This document shows positions 10,744 to 21,085 of a stretch of DNA of 64,000 nucleotides, one piece after another. How positions within the stretch are numbered: the stretch's first letter is position 1; every line of letters starts with the position of its first letter. The notes below the pieces were generated by a model, which was given only the letters and a program-made list of their open reading frames with translations, was not told the origin of the DNA and did not search any database. The position numbers were made by a program, and so were the translations under genes. Source of the DNA: Paraconiothyrium sp. Pb-2020 (taxonomy: Eukaryota > Ascomycota > Dothideomycetes > Pleosporales > Didymosphaeriaceae); contig JAJUBI010000005.1 in NCBI GenBank assembly GCA_022419385.1, positions 4,340,001-4,404,000 on the forward strand, in the 5' to 3' direction.

Positions 10744-12128
10744 CTAACTACCTCCGATCGCAATCGTCCAGTTCGCCGGGCTGCCGTCGAACACTGTGCC
10801 GGCGACGTCGGACCCGCCATCGGGAACGACATCGTCGTATGGGAACGCGTAGCCGCGGCCGTCTTTCATGGTCTGGTGCACGAGACGCGAGTAGTGGTTG
10901 GTAGTCGCGTTCTTATAGTAGTTTGCCGGGGTGCTACCGTTGGGAAACTGCGTCGCATCCAGCAGCGTACTGCGATTGAATGCGGCAGCCAGACGAGGAA
11001 TCGCAGCATTACGTGCGGCGTTATCGCCTGTTGCAAAAGGCCCTTCGCTACAGGTCCAGATATCGCGCGCGTTGGGTTTATTGAAGGTGCCGGCAGAACC
11101 GAGGGATAGCACACCGTTGGAAACACGTCCAGTGACGTTGCCAGCGGCTGCTTGTGTGTTTACGGTCATATCAGTGTTGGTGAAGCGGTCCCAGACTTGG
11201 TTCACATAGTTGTCCCAGTAGCCATCCCATGCGTTCGCGCTGCTATCAAGAAGCTTGAGTGGTGAAAGCACGCGCAGCGGTGTGCCTGTGGCTGGGTAGA
11301 TCAACTTGTCCCACGGGCGGCCATCGCTGGCGGCCTGTTGTTTCAGGCCATTGACGATAGTTGTCAATCCGTTCGCTGGCATTCCTGGCACAGACTGGAC
11401 GGTACCAGAAGTGCTTGTCAACGTGAGCGCGACTGGGATACTAACGAAGTCGACGCCTGAAATATTGGCAAAAAGCTGGTCAGAGTTGTAGGTGAATTCG
11501 CAAAAACTGAAGGCATGGGTCAGTCACAAGGTCACGTGAGATAGAGATGCTCGACTTACCCCCAATTGATGTTTATATTAGGGTCACTGGGATTCGAGAC
11601 AGAGGGCTGCACTCTGCATCAGCGATTGTTGGTTATCATAGATATAAATGTCTTTACCTCAACGACACCAGGTCCAGGGTTGAGCGCAAATGTGAGCTTG
11701 GCCCCGATAGAGAACCAAACACGACCTCCCGCAATCCTTGGGATGGTGATGTTTTTGGTCGTTCCAGGAGCGCCCAATGGTATAGCAACGTCTGCTGCGA
11801 GCGGCGAGCCAACGCTAGCAGGAGAGGCTGGGTAGTAGATGGTCACACCATCCGACTGAAGGAACATGGCACGGTTGCCATTGTCTAGCGCTTGGCCGGT
11901 AACATAGACGTATACGGTACTGCTGTTACTTGCGTTCCTGAGGGTGACTGTGAGCGTGGGGGCCGTGGCAGATGCCATAACCTGTTGATTTGCCTGCACC
12001 GCTTGAACGGGGGCCGGCGCGCTCTTTTGGCCGTTGCCGTTAGCAGTAGGAGCGCGGTTATTGTTGCCGGTAGCGGCCCGGGTGGAGCGGGCCCGCAGCT
12101 TGGCGATCAATTCCTTGAAAGATGGCAT
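10744..12128 (-). CDS. GH64 beta-1,3-glucanase, three exons, 426 aa
   Basis: Exons on the minus strand: 12128-11658, 11606-11560 and 11506-10744, with introns of 51 and 53 nt. The middle exon is only 47 nt and joins in frame to give PSVSNPSDPN then WGFCEFTYNS, the conserved GH64 block; later blocks include DRFTNTDMTV, ARDIWTCSEGPFA and YAFPYDDVVPDGGSD. GH64 enzymes release oligosaccharides from beta-1,3-glucan and have a thaumatin-like fold. The N-terminus (MPSFKELIAKLRARSTRAA) is basic and not a secretion signal; residues 25-55 are Asn/Ala/Gln-rich. The protein may be intracellular or leave by a non-classical route. Short repeats of gatgcaatgc type lie just before the ATG. Family assignment is confident; localisation is inference. 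Confidence 0.85.
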
Positions 12129-13448
12129 GATGCGATGCAATGCGATGCAATGTGAATGTGCGGGTACGCAACTATCGATAAACAAGAATATAGGCCAGGT
12201 AGGAGTAAGGAGGTGTGCGGAAGTCCGGTAGCGGGTGTAGGACAAAGACTGCTCGGGAGCGCTACTACAATTATATAGAAATCAGTAGCATAGTGAATGC
12301 AGGGCTTCCAGAGCGATTGACTGATGTCACGGCCGTCACAGGGAAACTTTGAACGGAGACGTCCTAAACCGGAAGTGGCTTGAGGTCATCCATCGCCCGC
12401 CCAATCAGCGCGCGGCATCTCTGCACCACCAGCGAACCGGGGCGGCAGAATCCCAGCATCTTAAGCCACGCGGCTAAGGCTCGTGGCACCACCGCTGGCA
12501 TGCGAACCGGGCATTAGCGCATGGGGAAACCAGGTACTGGGCGGGCGTGTATATACACAAGACGGGCCTTTTCTGTTGGCCTTGCAAGGAGAGAGCCTTC
12601 GGAGATTAGGTGCAGAAACGATGACGACATGCCAACCGCCGACCTCACGCAGCACTGAGCACAGCGACAAGAATCGTAAAAGCCACAGTCGCCTCGGCGC
12701 GATTCAACTCTAGATGGTCTTGCTCGATTGTGGAGAGTGTGGAGAAGTCAGCAGAGGTACACCTCGGTGTCTCGGACGATGGGAAAATACCACTCGATGC
12801 GGGGAAGAGCCAAGGTTAGGAAGGTACCTATAAGATCCAACGCGCACGCGACGCACGCCTACGACGCTCCCTCCCTTCCGTGTGACGGTCACAAGTTCGC
12901 ATGGCCATGATTTTGCGTTGTCATCGCGGTCACTGCTGGGCAACCTTTTGCTGCTCTCGGTCGGTCCGTTTCCACCTGGACTCGAAAGCTGGCTGAGAAG
13001 AAGGCAAGGCGTCGCCTGACACGAAAGAACCTCTATTGTATACCGTTTCCACCGCGAAGGCGAGCAAAATGGCTTGAAAAGGGAGACAGGCGAGGTTGGG
13101 ACGTTTGCTCTGAGCCTGCGGTGATGCCTAGGCAACCTGCGTCGGGTCCGATGGAGTGCGCATGTGCTTATATGGGATGACATGTATGAAGTAACGCGAG
13201 CGTACAGAGAGTGCGGTGTACGCAGTGGCTGGAAGGTGACAATAGCTGCGTTTCGTGCTAGGTTGATACTATTGCAAGATGTGCCGAGACCTGCCATCCC
13301 AATCTGGATTAGACCGGCATGTGTTTACTACCCCTTCTGGACCAGCTCTCGTCTACCCACGCTCACTGTTCCTCGACACTACGCATCGCTAAATATCATT
13401 GCTATCGGCCTTCGCTTATTGGTATCCTTCGCTTACCGAACTGCGATA
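12129..13448. other. Intergenic between GH64 and the interrupted gene
   Basis: The GH64 promoter lies at the left, with imperfect repeats of gcgatgcaat right upstream of the ATG. A 195-codon minus-strand ORF at 12710-13297 has no domain, is Arg/Ser/Pro-rich and is not called. Confidence 0.35.
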
Positions 13449-14229
13449 ATGAGTGCCACGACCAATGTCGAGCTTGTCCGACAAGAACTAATCCGCAAGC
13501 AACGGCTATCGCGCGCAGAAGCCGACGACATCTTTGATACAATCGACATTAATACAAATAGATTTGAAGATGGTAAGTGGGAACAAAATCTACACTGAGG
13601 CGCCTACATCCTTGGACTTTACTTACTCGCTTGCAGAGTACCGACAGCTTGGGGGCTGCTACTTCCGATCAGCTTAGTATGCACACGCGCATCGGCACAC
13701 TCCACCGGAAGTTTATGGAGCTCTCATCGATGCTTTCCACGGCTCGACCCCTTTGGATCAGCGCATGTGTTTTCAGAAGTGCTTTCATTTGCGACAAATG
13801 ATCAAGAACGCCAAAGACAACCTGCGAGATGTCAATGTACCCCACGGTGAGCGTATACGGCAAGCCATGGCTACGTTGGACGTCGGCCAAGTGCTCATAT
13901 CCGAAATGACGAAGACTCTCTGCGACCTGAATGGACATATAGCGAAGCTCGAAGAGATACGTGTTGGGATCGTTGCGTTGGAAGGCTTTGTACCTTGCAG
14001 GGAACAGCGTGCAGCACACAAGGAGGCTTTCTGGGAATGGGCTTCGTGTTTACCGGAGACGGCATTGCAGCTCCGCGCTGGGCGTCACAGGATGGATATA
14101 CTCAAGGACCTGCTGGAGCCATGGCATAATCGAGAGGTGCCGATCGTGACGGAGTCGAGTAACATTGATGAGAAGCTGCCGGATGAACGTCCACATGATG
14201 CGCCTCGTCTAAGGTCATTTTCTTGGTAA
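13449..14229 (+). pseudogene. Unknown gene with an in-frame TAG, two exons
   Basis: Exon 1, 13449-13572, begins MSATTNVELVRQELIRKQ and ends at a consensus donor (gtaagt). The acceptor at 13636 is ttgcag, giving a 64-nt phase-1 intron. Exon 2 continues the frame (EYRQLGGCYFRSA) and meets TAG at 13675-13677. The same frame then stays open for about 183 codons to 14229, with helical segments such as HLRQMIKNAKDN, IAKLEEIRVGIVALEG and AAHKEAFWEWASCL. I find no second intron that removes the stop: the AG of the TAG is itself a possible acceptor, but using it shifts the frame. So this is a recently broken gene, a sequencing error or a wrong model. I do not recognise the product. Confidence 0.4.
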
Positions 14230-14989
14230 GATTCTGCCTTTTGGATGGAATTTGTCTTCCAGAAACGATGCCATCTTCAATTAGGCTACCTAAAGCCCAG
14301 AGTGTGTTGAATGAATCTTGACATGCTCATAGTATGCTGCGCTTACAAATCTGGAGCCTCACTACGTATAGTCCCACGTCCAAAGTCTGAGTACAATCAG
14401 CCTGCGTATCGTATATTCTAGGACAACGCACTGTACTTGATTTCCGGAAGGAGCGTTGCCACATCATAACCCTTGTGAGCTGTCGTTCATTATTTGAAAA
14501 GCATCACAGGATCCGATGGCATGTCCTAGAATACTGGCATGCAGCACCTCTTACAAAAGATCGCCAACGATACCGTATCACGCCATAAATTTAATCAATA
14601 ACGAGTGAGTTATCCTGGATTACATGATTGTATATATTGTTTGGCATCTTTGTTCGCTGTTTCATTTTGACGAGAGAGAGCGCACCGGAGAGTCGGTGTC
14701 CCCTTCAACAATTGTATATTGTAATTCTTTAACAATATACCAGCTCTGCCGACGGGGAGATACGGTGAACTGGAGTTTATGGGCCAACGCGCGCTTTCAC
14801 GACGCGCTTCACTTCGCTCAGGGCCCTAAGCTGACCGCCAACTTCCTTCACCACGACAACCAAATTTCAACTTTGTCACTGTTGCCTAGGCCGGCATAAT
14901 GGCGCGCACCCGCAACTCTTTCCACCTGTTCCCACCTTCCCTCGTCGCTAGCAAAATTGACTGACCCTGTTGGACTCTAAGCTAAAACA
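14230..14989. other. Intergenic
   Basis: AT-rich, no supported gene. The last 100 bases are probably the promoter and leader of the next gene. Confidence 0.35.
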
Positions 14990-16036
14990 ATGCCAGTACA
15001 ACGTTCTACGCAACGCGGATTCGAGAAGACCGAAGCTGCACTCAAAGCCATTGGAGCTGTCAAGGCACAAGACCCTATTCGCGCCAGAAACACCCCTGCA
15101 GACGATGCCACCGACTCCGGCTATCCACAAACTGAACAGATCCTCCAGTGGCTGTCTACGCATCCGCCAGACATCACGCAACTTCTTGGTGCAGACACCG
15201 CCCCAGCAATGACGGCAGACATGTACAAAGACCATCTACACTGGGCTGCGAGCACTCTCCAACGTCTGGAGAAAGCGTTCGACGCGCACGAGCTGGAGTA
15301 TCGCCGTCTTGGCCTCGCCTAGTGAGCCTTCCCTCTCAAGAACCTTGACAGACCATGCTCTCAAAACAACCGCTAACACACCCACAGTCACGAGACCCCC
15401 TCCTTCCTCCGCGACCCCGCAGCAAACCCCCCCAACACCCTCGCACAAGGCCTCTCCCCCAACGACCTGCGCATCCGCTCCGCCGCCCCCATCCTCCCCG
15501 CCATAGACCCAACCATCCTGTCGACTCTGAAGACAATCTTCGACTCAGACCGCCCGCGCACAACCCATCACTTCTTCACAGATTGGCGCACCACCCAACA
15601 CCGCCTCACCGATATCAAGTCTCTCCTCAACACCGACTACAGCTCCTATAGCCGCGGCTTACTCCGCGCCATGGTCCGCCGCGTAGACGCCGATCTCGAC
15701 TCCGTAGCCGAACTACTGACTAGCATCACCGCCCAGATGGACGGCGTATCTCACACCGTCAGTGAAGTCACTTCGCGCCGGGGGCTGAACGAGGGAGCGA
15801 GTCTGTCTCAGCCCTTCAGCATCGAGGGTAGCGCGTATAGGCGGTGGGTGAGCAGCTTTCCCGAGGTTGTGGGTGGTGAAGTCGGGGTGGATGTTGCGGA
15901 GAGGGTGTTGAGGATGGGTGGGGCGGAGAAGAGTATGGGTTGGGAGGATGGGTATCAGAGTTGGAAGGAGGAGGAGAGGAAGGCGGAGGCTGGGGGGTTG
16001 GGGTGGGAGTGGGAGGTCGAGAGGGAGTATGATTGA
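14990..16036 (+). CDS. Hypothetical conserved-looking helical protein, two exons, 326 aa
   Basis: Exons 14990-15321 and 15388-16036; the 66-nt intron (gtgagc...cacacccacag) splits a Tyr codon and restores GLAYHETPSFLRDP in frame. The product is soluble and mostly helical, with no signal peptide or membrane span. Segments such as HLHWAASTLQRLEKAFDAHE, LLRAMVRRVDADLDSVAELL and SQPFSIEGSAYRRWVSSFP look like a folded helical domain, with a Glu/Gly/Trp-rich tail. I do not recognise a family. Codon use and the clean splice make it a likely real gene; function unknown. Confidence 0.65.
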
Positions 16037-16454
16037 GGTAAAGAGGAGGTGGAAAGGAGGATGAGTTAAGTCCAGGTTGAGAATGATGGTGGAGTTGGAG
16101 AGGATATGAGGTGTGACAGATTGGTTTTTTTGGATAATGGAGAGTATGACTGACGTAGAAATACCGATTATGAGCCAATGCGAGGGTATACTCGAAGGAC
16201 TGTGCCTGGGTCGTGGGCAACTGTATAGCGGATCGATACTGTACCTAACAACTTTCGCAGCATACAATTTGCTTAGGTTGGGATTGGTGCAGGAATTGAC
16301 CAGATTATTCTGTTTCCGCTGTTAATTGCTATATGACTAATGCGTTGTGTTAGACAACTGCGCAGTGCGTTGACCTGGCCACTTGACCTTTTCCAGCGAC
16401 ACTTGCACACCACAGGCAGGCTTGGGTGCGCTTCGACTTTCGACAGCGCCAGCA
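16037..16454. other. Intergenic
   Basis: 3' flank of the previous gene; nothing supported. It marks the left edge of the repeat-rich tract. Confidence 0.35.
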
Positions 16455-16612
16455 TTTTCAATCTGCGCCAGCATTTTCAGAATCTGCGCTAGCATTGAGT
16501 ATTTTCAAAATCTGCGCTAGCATTGAGTATTTTCAAAATCTGCGCTAGCATTGAGTATTTTCAAAATCTGCGCTAGCATTGAGTATTTTCAATCTGCGCT
16601 AGCATTTTCAAT
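16455..16612. repeat. 28-bp minisatellite
   Basis: Four nearly exact 28-bp units start at 16481, 16509, 16537 and 16565 (core aatctgcgctagcattgag then tattttcaa), with shorter variants on both sides. Each unit carries the palindrome gctagc. The copies are almost identical, which points to recent expansion. Confidence 0.9.
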
Positions 16613-17452
16613 TTCACCTCCACTTTCGAATTCGCTTCTATTTCCGGAAGGTTTCTGGCTTATACAAGGGCATCTTGTTTTCTTTATTCGTGCAACTCAA
16701 CTTTACCTAGCTAAACTATGAATATGCTTCATTACGCTTCCCTCTTGCCTGCATGTGATAGCTTGCATGGTCGTTCGTATACCTGCACATCTCAAACACT
16801 TTGATGAGAGTCCGCGAACAGATGTCAATCGATTTCTCCTTCAAGCAGGATGAAATAAGTTGACACAGCAAAGGGACAGAGACAGGCATTCACGGGTCTG
16901 CCTCCCCATCTCCATGTTGCCTGCCCGCCCAGTGCCCTAGCCCTGCCCTGGGTTTGCCCCGACGATCTGCGCCGACAACTGCAAGGGCTCAGTCTGCGAG
17001 AGGGCGTGTGCGGCAGGCCGTATATTCCGCGTGCAACCTGCGACTTGCGCGGACGTGCTGTTCCGATCCCCGTAACTATTACCCCTGCATGTGTCACTGC
17101 ACTGTTCCCGAAAAGGTAGACTGTACATGTGTTGTTATCATGAAATTTCGATTCCGCGCCTTTGATTGGATCCTTTGCTGAAGCATTGTTACTCAACATG
17201 CGCCCATGCGTCTTGGAACTGTATCTAGCGGAGGGTGGAGCTCTCCGCGACGGAGAGGTGAGCAGCCAATTTGGAGGTGCGCAGCCAACATCGACGTGCG
17301 CAGCGGCCGTCGTGGTTGCTCTCGAGGCAGCGCGTCTGGCTCGACGAAAGCTACCTCGAGGAAGCCTACCTCATCACGGAAAATGTATTTAAGGATCGGC
17401 CGCACTCGCAGAAGACATTGCATGCTTCAATCCACGCAAGTCCATATGTGTC
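16613..17452. other. Gene-free stretch upstream of family copy A
   Basis: Short ORFs only, no domain. It contains the presumed promoter of copy A. Confidence 0.35.
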
Positions 17453-18084
17453 ATGCCTAGTCAACGAGACGCGCCCAGTCAACGAGACGCGATGGTAGTT
17501 GGTAAGTATGATCAGTCACATCGCTTGTCATATGTATACTAAGTTTGGGTAGGACGTCCGGATGAAGAGCGGTTCCAAGAAGCGCAAGCAATGCACAACA
17601 ACAAAACCAGTACTACCCCATTTGTTGACGAAATGTGTCCGAGCGGTCGCAAACATACTGGTCTCCATGCACAATTAGATGGTACGTTGCTAACCGCCCC
17701 CACGTTCATGGCCTCGGATGGCCAAGCTGATAGCAATACCCAGCTGACCCAAGTCGCGCCCGCAACGAAGCGCACAAGTCTACGAAAACCCTCGATGTTT
17801 CTCCTCCTCAACATCCTACGTCTTCACAAGTCGCAGAACCAGCGAGCGCAGCCCGATGTGGCAAGGCATGCCGGAACCCGATTGTCCAGTCCACGATGTG
17901 CCTCGATGCACCATCGAATACAGCCTTGTACGAGCCTAATACACCTGGCACAGAAGAGGATAACAAAACAACTAAAGTTGAGGATACAATGTCAGTGCTA
18001 GACATGTATGAGGTGCTGCTTGAGTTAAGAAGACTGAATGCTCTACTTAGGAGCGTGCAATTTGATCCGGATAGAACGGGATGA
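17453..18084 (+). CDS. Small three-exon family, copy A, 172 aa
   Basis: Exons 17453-17501, 17553-17681 and 17744-18084; introns of 51 and 62 nt, both phase 1, with gtaagt and gtacgt donors. Exon 1 is 49 nt (16 codons plus one base) and encodes a direct repeat PSQRDA-PSQRDA. Exon 2 gives RPDEERFQEAQ. Exon 3 holds a Cys motif CGKACRNPIVQST, an acidic stretch, and the C-terminal helix YEVLLELRRLNALL shared by all copies. There is no signal peptide or membrane span. Family and function are unknown to me. The gene stands about 400 bp before repeated element R1. The reality of the model rests on agreement with copies B-E in exon 1 length, intron phase and C-terminal motif. Confidence 0.6.
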
Positions 18085-18254
18085 AAAGTATACATTTCAT
18101 ATATGGGTGACATATACATAGCAGTCACGCATTCATGAGAAATAGTCTTGAGCGCTATACAACCCCAAGATGTTGCTTACATGTAAATCCACCCTGAAAA
18201 TATGTCTTTTCCGTGCATGAACTCAACCTATCGTCAACAACTGCTTTCCCTACC

Positions 18255-18400
18255 GATCTGATGTGTTATGATATGACGTGCCGTGCCGTGATGTGTTGTG
18301 ATCTGATCTGATGTGCTGTGATCTGATCTGATGTGCTGTGATCTGATCTGATGTGCTGTGATCTGATCTGATGTGCTGTGATCTGATCTGATGTGTTGTG
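18255..18400. repeat. 20-bp minisatellite
   Basis: Five tandem units of atctgatctgatgtgctgtg from 18301 to 18400 (the last with one change), preceded by degenerate units from about 18255. It lies just left of repeated element R1. Confidence 0.9.
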
Positions 18401-18489
18401 AGGTAACATGATCTTATGTAATGTAAGGTAATGTGCCATGATCTGCTTCGGCTAGAGAAGCACCAGGAGCCCATGTGGAATGCACATGC

Positions 18490-19535
18490 TTGCTAATTTC
18501 GCAACGTTGATTCGACATGGCCCCTGGCGTGTGGATCATCCACGTTGTGAATGCTAATCTAGCGGTGCGCTAGTGCTTATGCAGCAATGCTCGCTTTTTG
18601 ACGTTCCGCAACGCCAACCGACGTCCTCCAACAGCTGCTAAACCGCATCTAGCACTGTCTTGATCTTTGCGCAAGGAAGGGCCTGCTGTTTCGTTTCAAA
18701 ACATGTAAACGAGCACCCTCTTTAGCAATGAAAGTATTGGGCCTTTGAAATGCGGTTCCCTCGCCATTTCTCCCTGATCGAGAAATGCGGTGAGCCAGGC
18801 AGGGTACCACCATGCGCAAGCGACGGAGCTGCATAACCGATTCTTTCGAGATAGGCCAACTCCTCTCGCATTGTCCTAGCGTGCGATAGAGTAGAGTGAC
18901 CAGCTTGCCGAGGTGGAGCTTGTGGCGGCGGATGATGGTTGGGGGCCGAGCAACTAATGGGAAGAACGGGAGCCAGGGTATCCCGTGTGATACGTCACCG
19001 TCAAGGGCCTTCCAACAAGAACAGATCGCGCCTCCTTAACAGACCAGCATATAACGTACACCCTATCGCAAGAGCAACCCACCATATAGTCAACAATCCT
19101 GTCTGGTGAGTATTACTATAAAAGCTATATTAGCTTCCTAATGTCCTCGTCAAACGAAGTGGTGTCCCCTATGGAAGAAGTGGACGGTCTCTGCGAGGCT
19201 GCGATTTAAGTGATATTATATCACTTAAATCAGTGCGAGGAAGCGATCGTAGCGCAGGCGGACCCAGTCTCTCTCCAGGGGAGGTGCGACGTACATACTT
19301 CGCGCAGGCGTACGCGGAGCGGCACCGTAGCCGCATTGTCGATCATGTAGCCCGTGGGATCGGCGCACGCGGTAACCGTATGTTGTCGGGGAACAATATC
19401 CGCTTCCGAGACAGAAGCGTCAACGAGCGTGCAAAGTGACAAGGTCTGGACTTCCAAATGCCTTTTTTGGAGTTGGAGGAACTAGACCATGCCAGCTACG
19501 CCGCATGCCGATGTTTGCCTACACTACCTTGAGTA
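18490..19535. repeat. Repeated element, copy R1
   Basis: Diverged copy of an element also found at about 20355-21085 and 31720-32445. Shared blocks: cgcaacgttgattcgacatg near 18500, gtgaatgctaatctagcg near 18549 followed by gcgctag..gcttatg, then gacgttccgcaacg, and at the right end gctacgccgcatgcc near 19491. No transposase or reverse transcriptase is visible and no terminal repeats could be fixed by eye, so the class is unknown. Confidence 0.6.
19203..19231. repeat. Perfect 12-bp inverted repeat with 5-nt loop
   Basis: gatttaagtgat, loop attat, then atcacttaaatc: a perfect AT-rich hairpin inside R1. It could be a cruciform, a paired operator-like site or a remnant of terminal inverted repeats. 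Confidence 0.8.
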
Positions 19536-20159
19536 GTCCGTCTAACGAGAGTCCTATGCATTGCCCACCCCTGAGTGCCTGCATATGCACCGTCTTTGAT
19601 TCGATATTTTGGTTCACATACGTTGATCCTAATCGGCTTGCCTTGCTCAGGCCGAGCAGTACCAGCGCTCCTAGCCTCCCCTACGAGTTCTACGCGATGC
19701 TCGGGCTAGATTCTAGCATGCTTTTCAAGATGAAAGGACTTTGACCCATGTCATGACGACAAGGAGTATCAGCGCCTCATCTCGAGCACCCGTCAGTCTC
19801 GCGCGCCTCCTCTTGTAATGGTATTTTTCCATGGTCTGACGCCAGAAAAAGTCTGAAGCAGCGCACGCATCTTGGACGGGCATTTCAGCTGATGATGCTT
19901 TCGAAGACTTGCGAGCTAGAGACTTTCGCGTGCGGCTCCGAGTATGCTTAAGCAAGGTTGTCTTTATCAATCGGTCGGTTTACACGCGGTGTTAAGCCAA
20001 AGAATACTAGTACGCAGGTAGGCCTTTGATCTTGCCATTCTACAGATGATTCATATAATTCTCGCTCTTGTCGCTCTTGGCAATGCATTCCCATATGTTG
20101 CGATGCAGAGGGAAAGCAAGACAGAGGCAAAGCGAAGCAAAGGGAAATCGAAGCAAGTC

Positions 20160-20309
20160 GATTTGATGTGATGCGAGTTGATGCGATGCGAGTTGATGCG
20201 ATGCGAGTTGATGCGATGCGAGTTGATGCGATGCGAGTTGATGCGATGCGAGTTGATGCGATGCGAGTTGATGCGATGCGAGTTGATGCGATGCGAGTTG
20301 ATGTGATTT
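20160..20309. repeat. 15-bp minisatellite
   Basis: Nine units of atgcgatgcgagttg, exact or nearly so, placed just left of repeated element R2, as the 20-bp array is placed left of R1. On the minus strand it reads as a five-residue repeat (STRIA), which I take as a by-product. Confidence 0.9.
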
Positions 20310-20354
20310 GATGAGTGAAGGACAAGGATGTGTGCTGAATTGTGCCACTTGTGC

Positions 20355-21085
20355 CGCGCAACGGTGATTCGACATGATCGATCATAAGTGGGACCTCCTC
20401 CAGTGAATGCTAGTTTAGCGCTGCGCTAGCGCTTATGTAGCAAGGCTCGCGTTCTGGCGTTCCGCACGTCGTCCAACACCTGCTGAACTATACCAAAGTA
20501 TCACTGTAAGTTTTGTGCGAAGAGGAACTTGCAATCTTCGCGAACCCTATTACGCTGCACAAGCATTGGCGCATAATCTAGGCTTCGTCGCTGTTACTGC
20601 CTGATGGAATGTGCCATCAGCTGGCGGTGGTCACACTGCCGACGTAGGGGATCCAACTGTATCGGGTATTGTAGTCTTTCCAGGAGGACCGGACACCGCA
20701 AGGCTGAGGTCTCGGGCGCGTCGGCCCGGGAAATTGACGCCAGCCAGGGTCTCCTTATTATTGCGTCAAGACTAACGTCCCGAGCGAAGCTTCTCGAAGG
20801 CGCGCCTCGAAGCGACGTCTGTCAGAGATGCGCGGGGGCAGTATAGTGACCTGGTGGCTGCTTGGCCGTTTGTGGCCCTCTGTGGGGTCGACGATAATCA
20901 AGATCCGCACGGAGAGAAACCCAGGTACTCCATTCCCGGAATTTAGATTCGTTTCCGCGATGCAGGTGTTAACGGGCGTACACCGAGCGACGGGCCCCGA
21001 AAATCCGATTCAGGGTTCTGGGTGGAGGAAGGAATCGTAGCCTGCTAACTACGCCGCATGCCAAGGTTTGCCTTCACGGCGCCAC
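20355..21085. repeat. Repeated element, copy R2
   Basis: Second diverged copy: cgcaacggtgattcgacatg at about 20357, gtgaatgctagtttagcg near 20403, ggcgttccgcacgtcgtcc near 20455, attcgtttccgcgatgcagg near 20946 and ctacgccgcatgcc near 21048. It shares the left blocks with R1 and the attcg...gatgcagg block with R3. Confidence 0.6.

Noticed and set aside
12710..13297. 195-codon minus-strand ORF
   Set aside because: Arg/Ser/Pro-rich with no domain or hydrophobic-core pattern and a poor start context; probably chance.
16455..16612. CRISPR-like repeat spacing
   Set aside because: Repeats are contiguous with no unique spacers, no cas genes, and the genome is fungal.
19948..20385. Minus-strand ORFs with perfect five-residue repeats (STRIA)
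   Set aside because: They are translations of the 15-bp minisatellite; a repeat length divisible by three keeps any frame open. No flanking domain.
18490..21085. LTR retrotransposon or transposase gene
   Set aside because: No reverse transcriptase, integrase, DDE or helicase motif in any frame, and no terminal repeats seen by eye.
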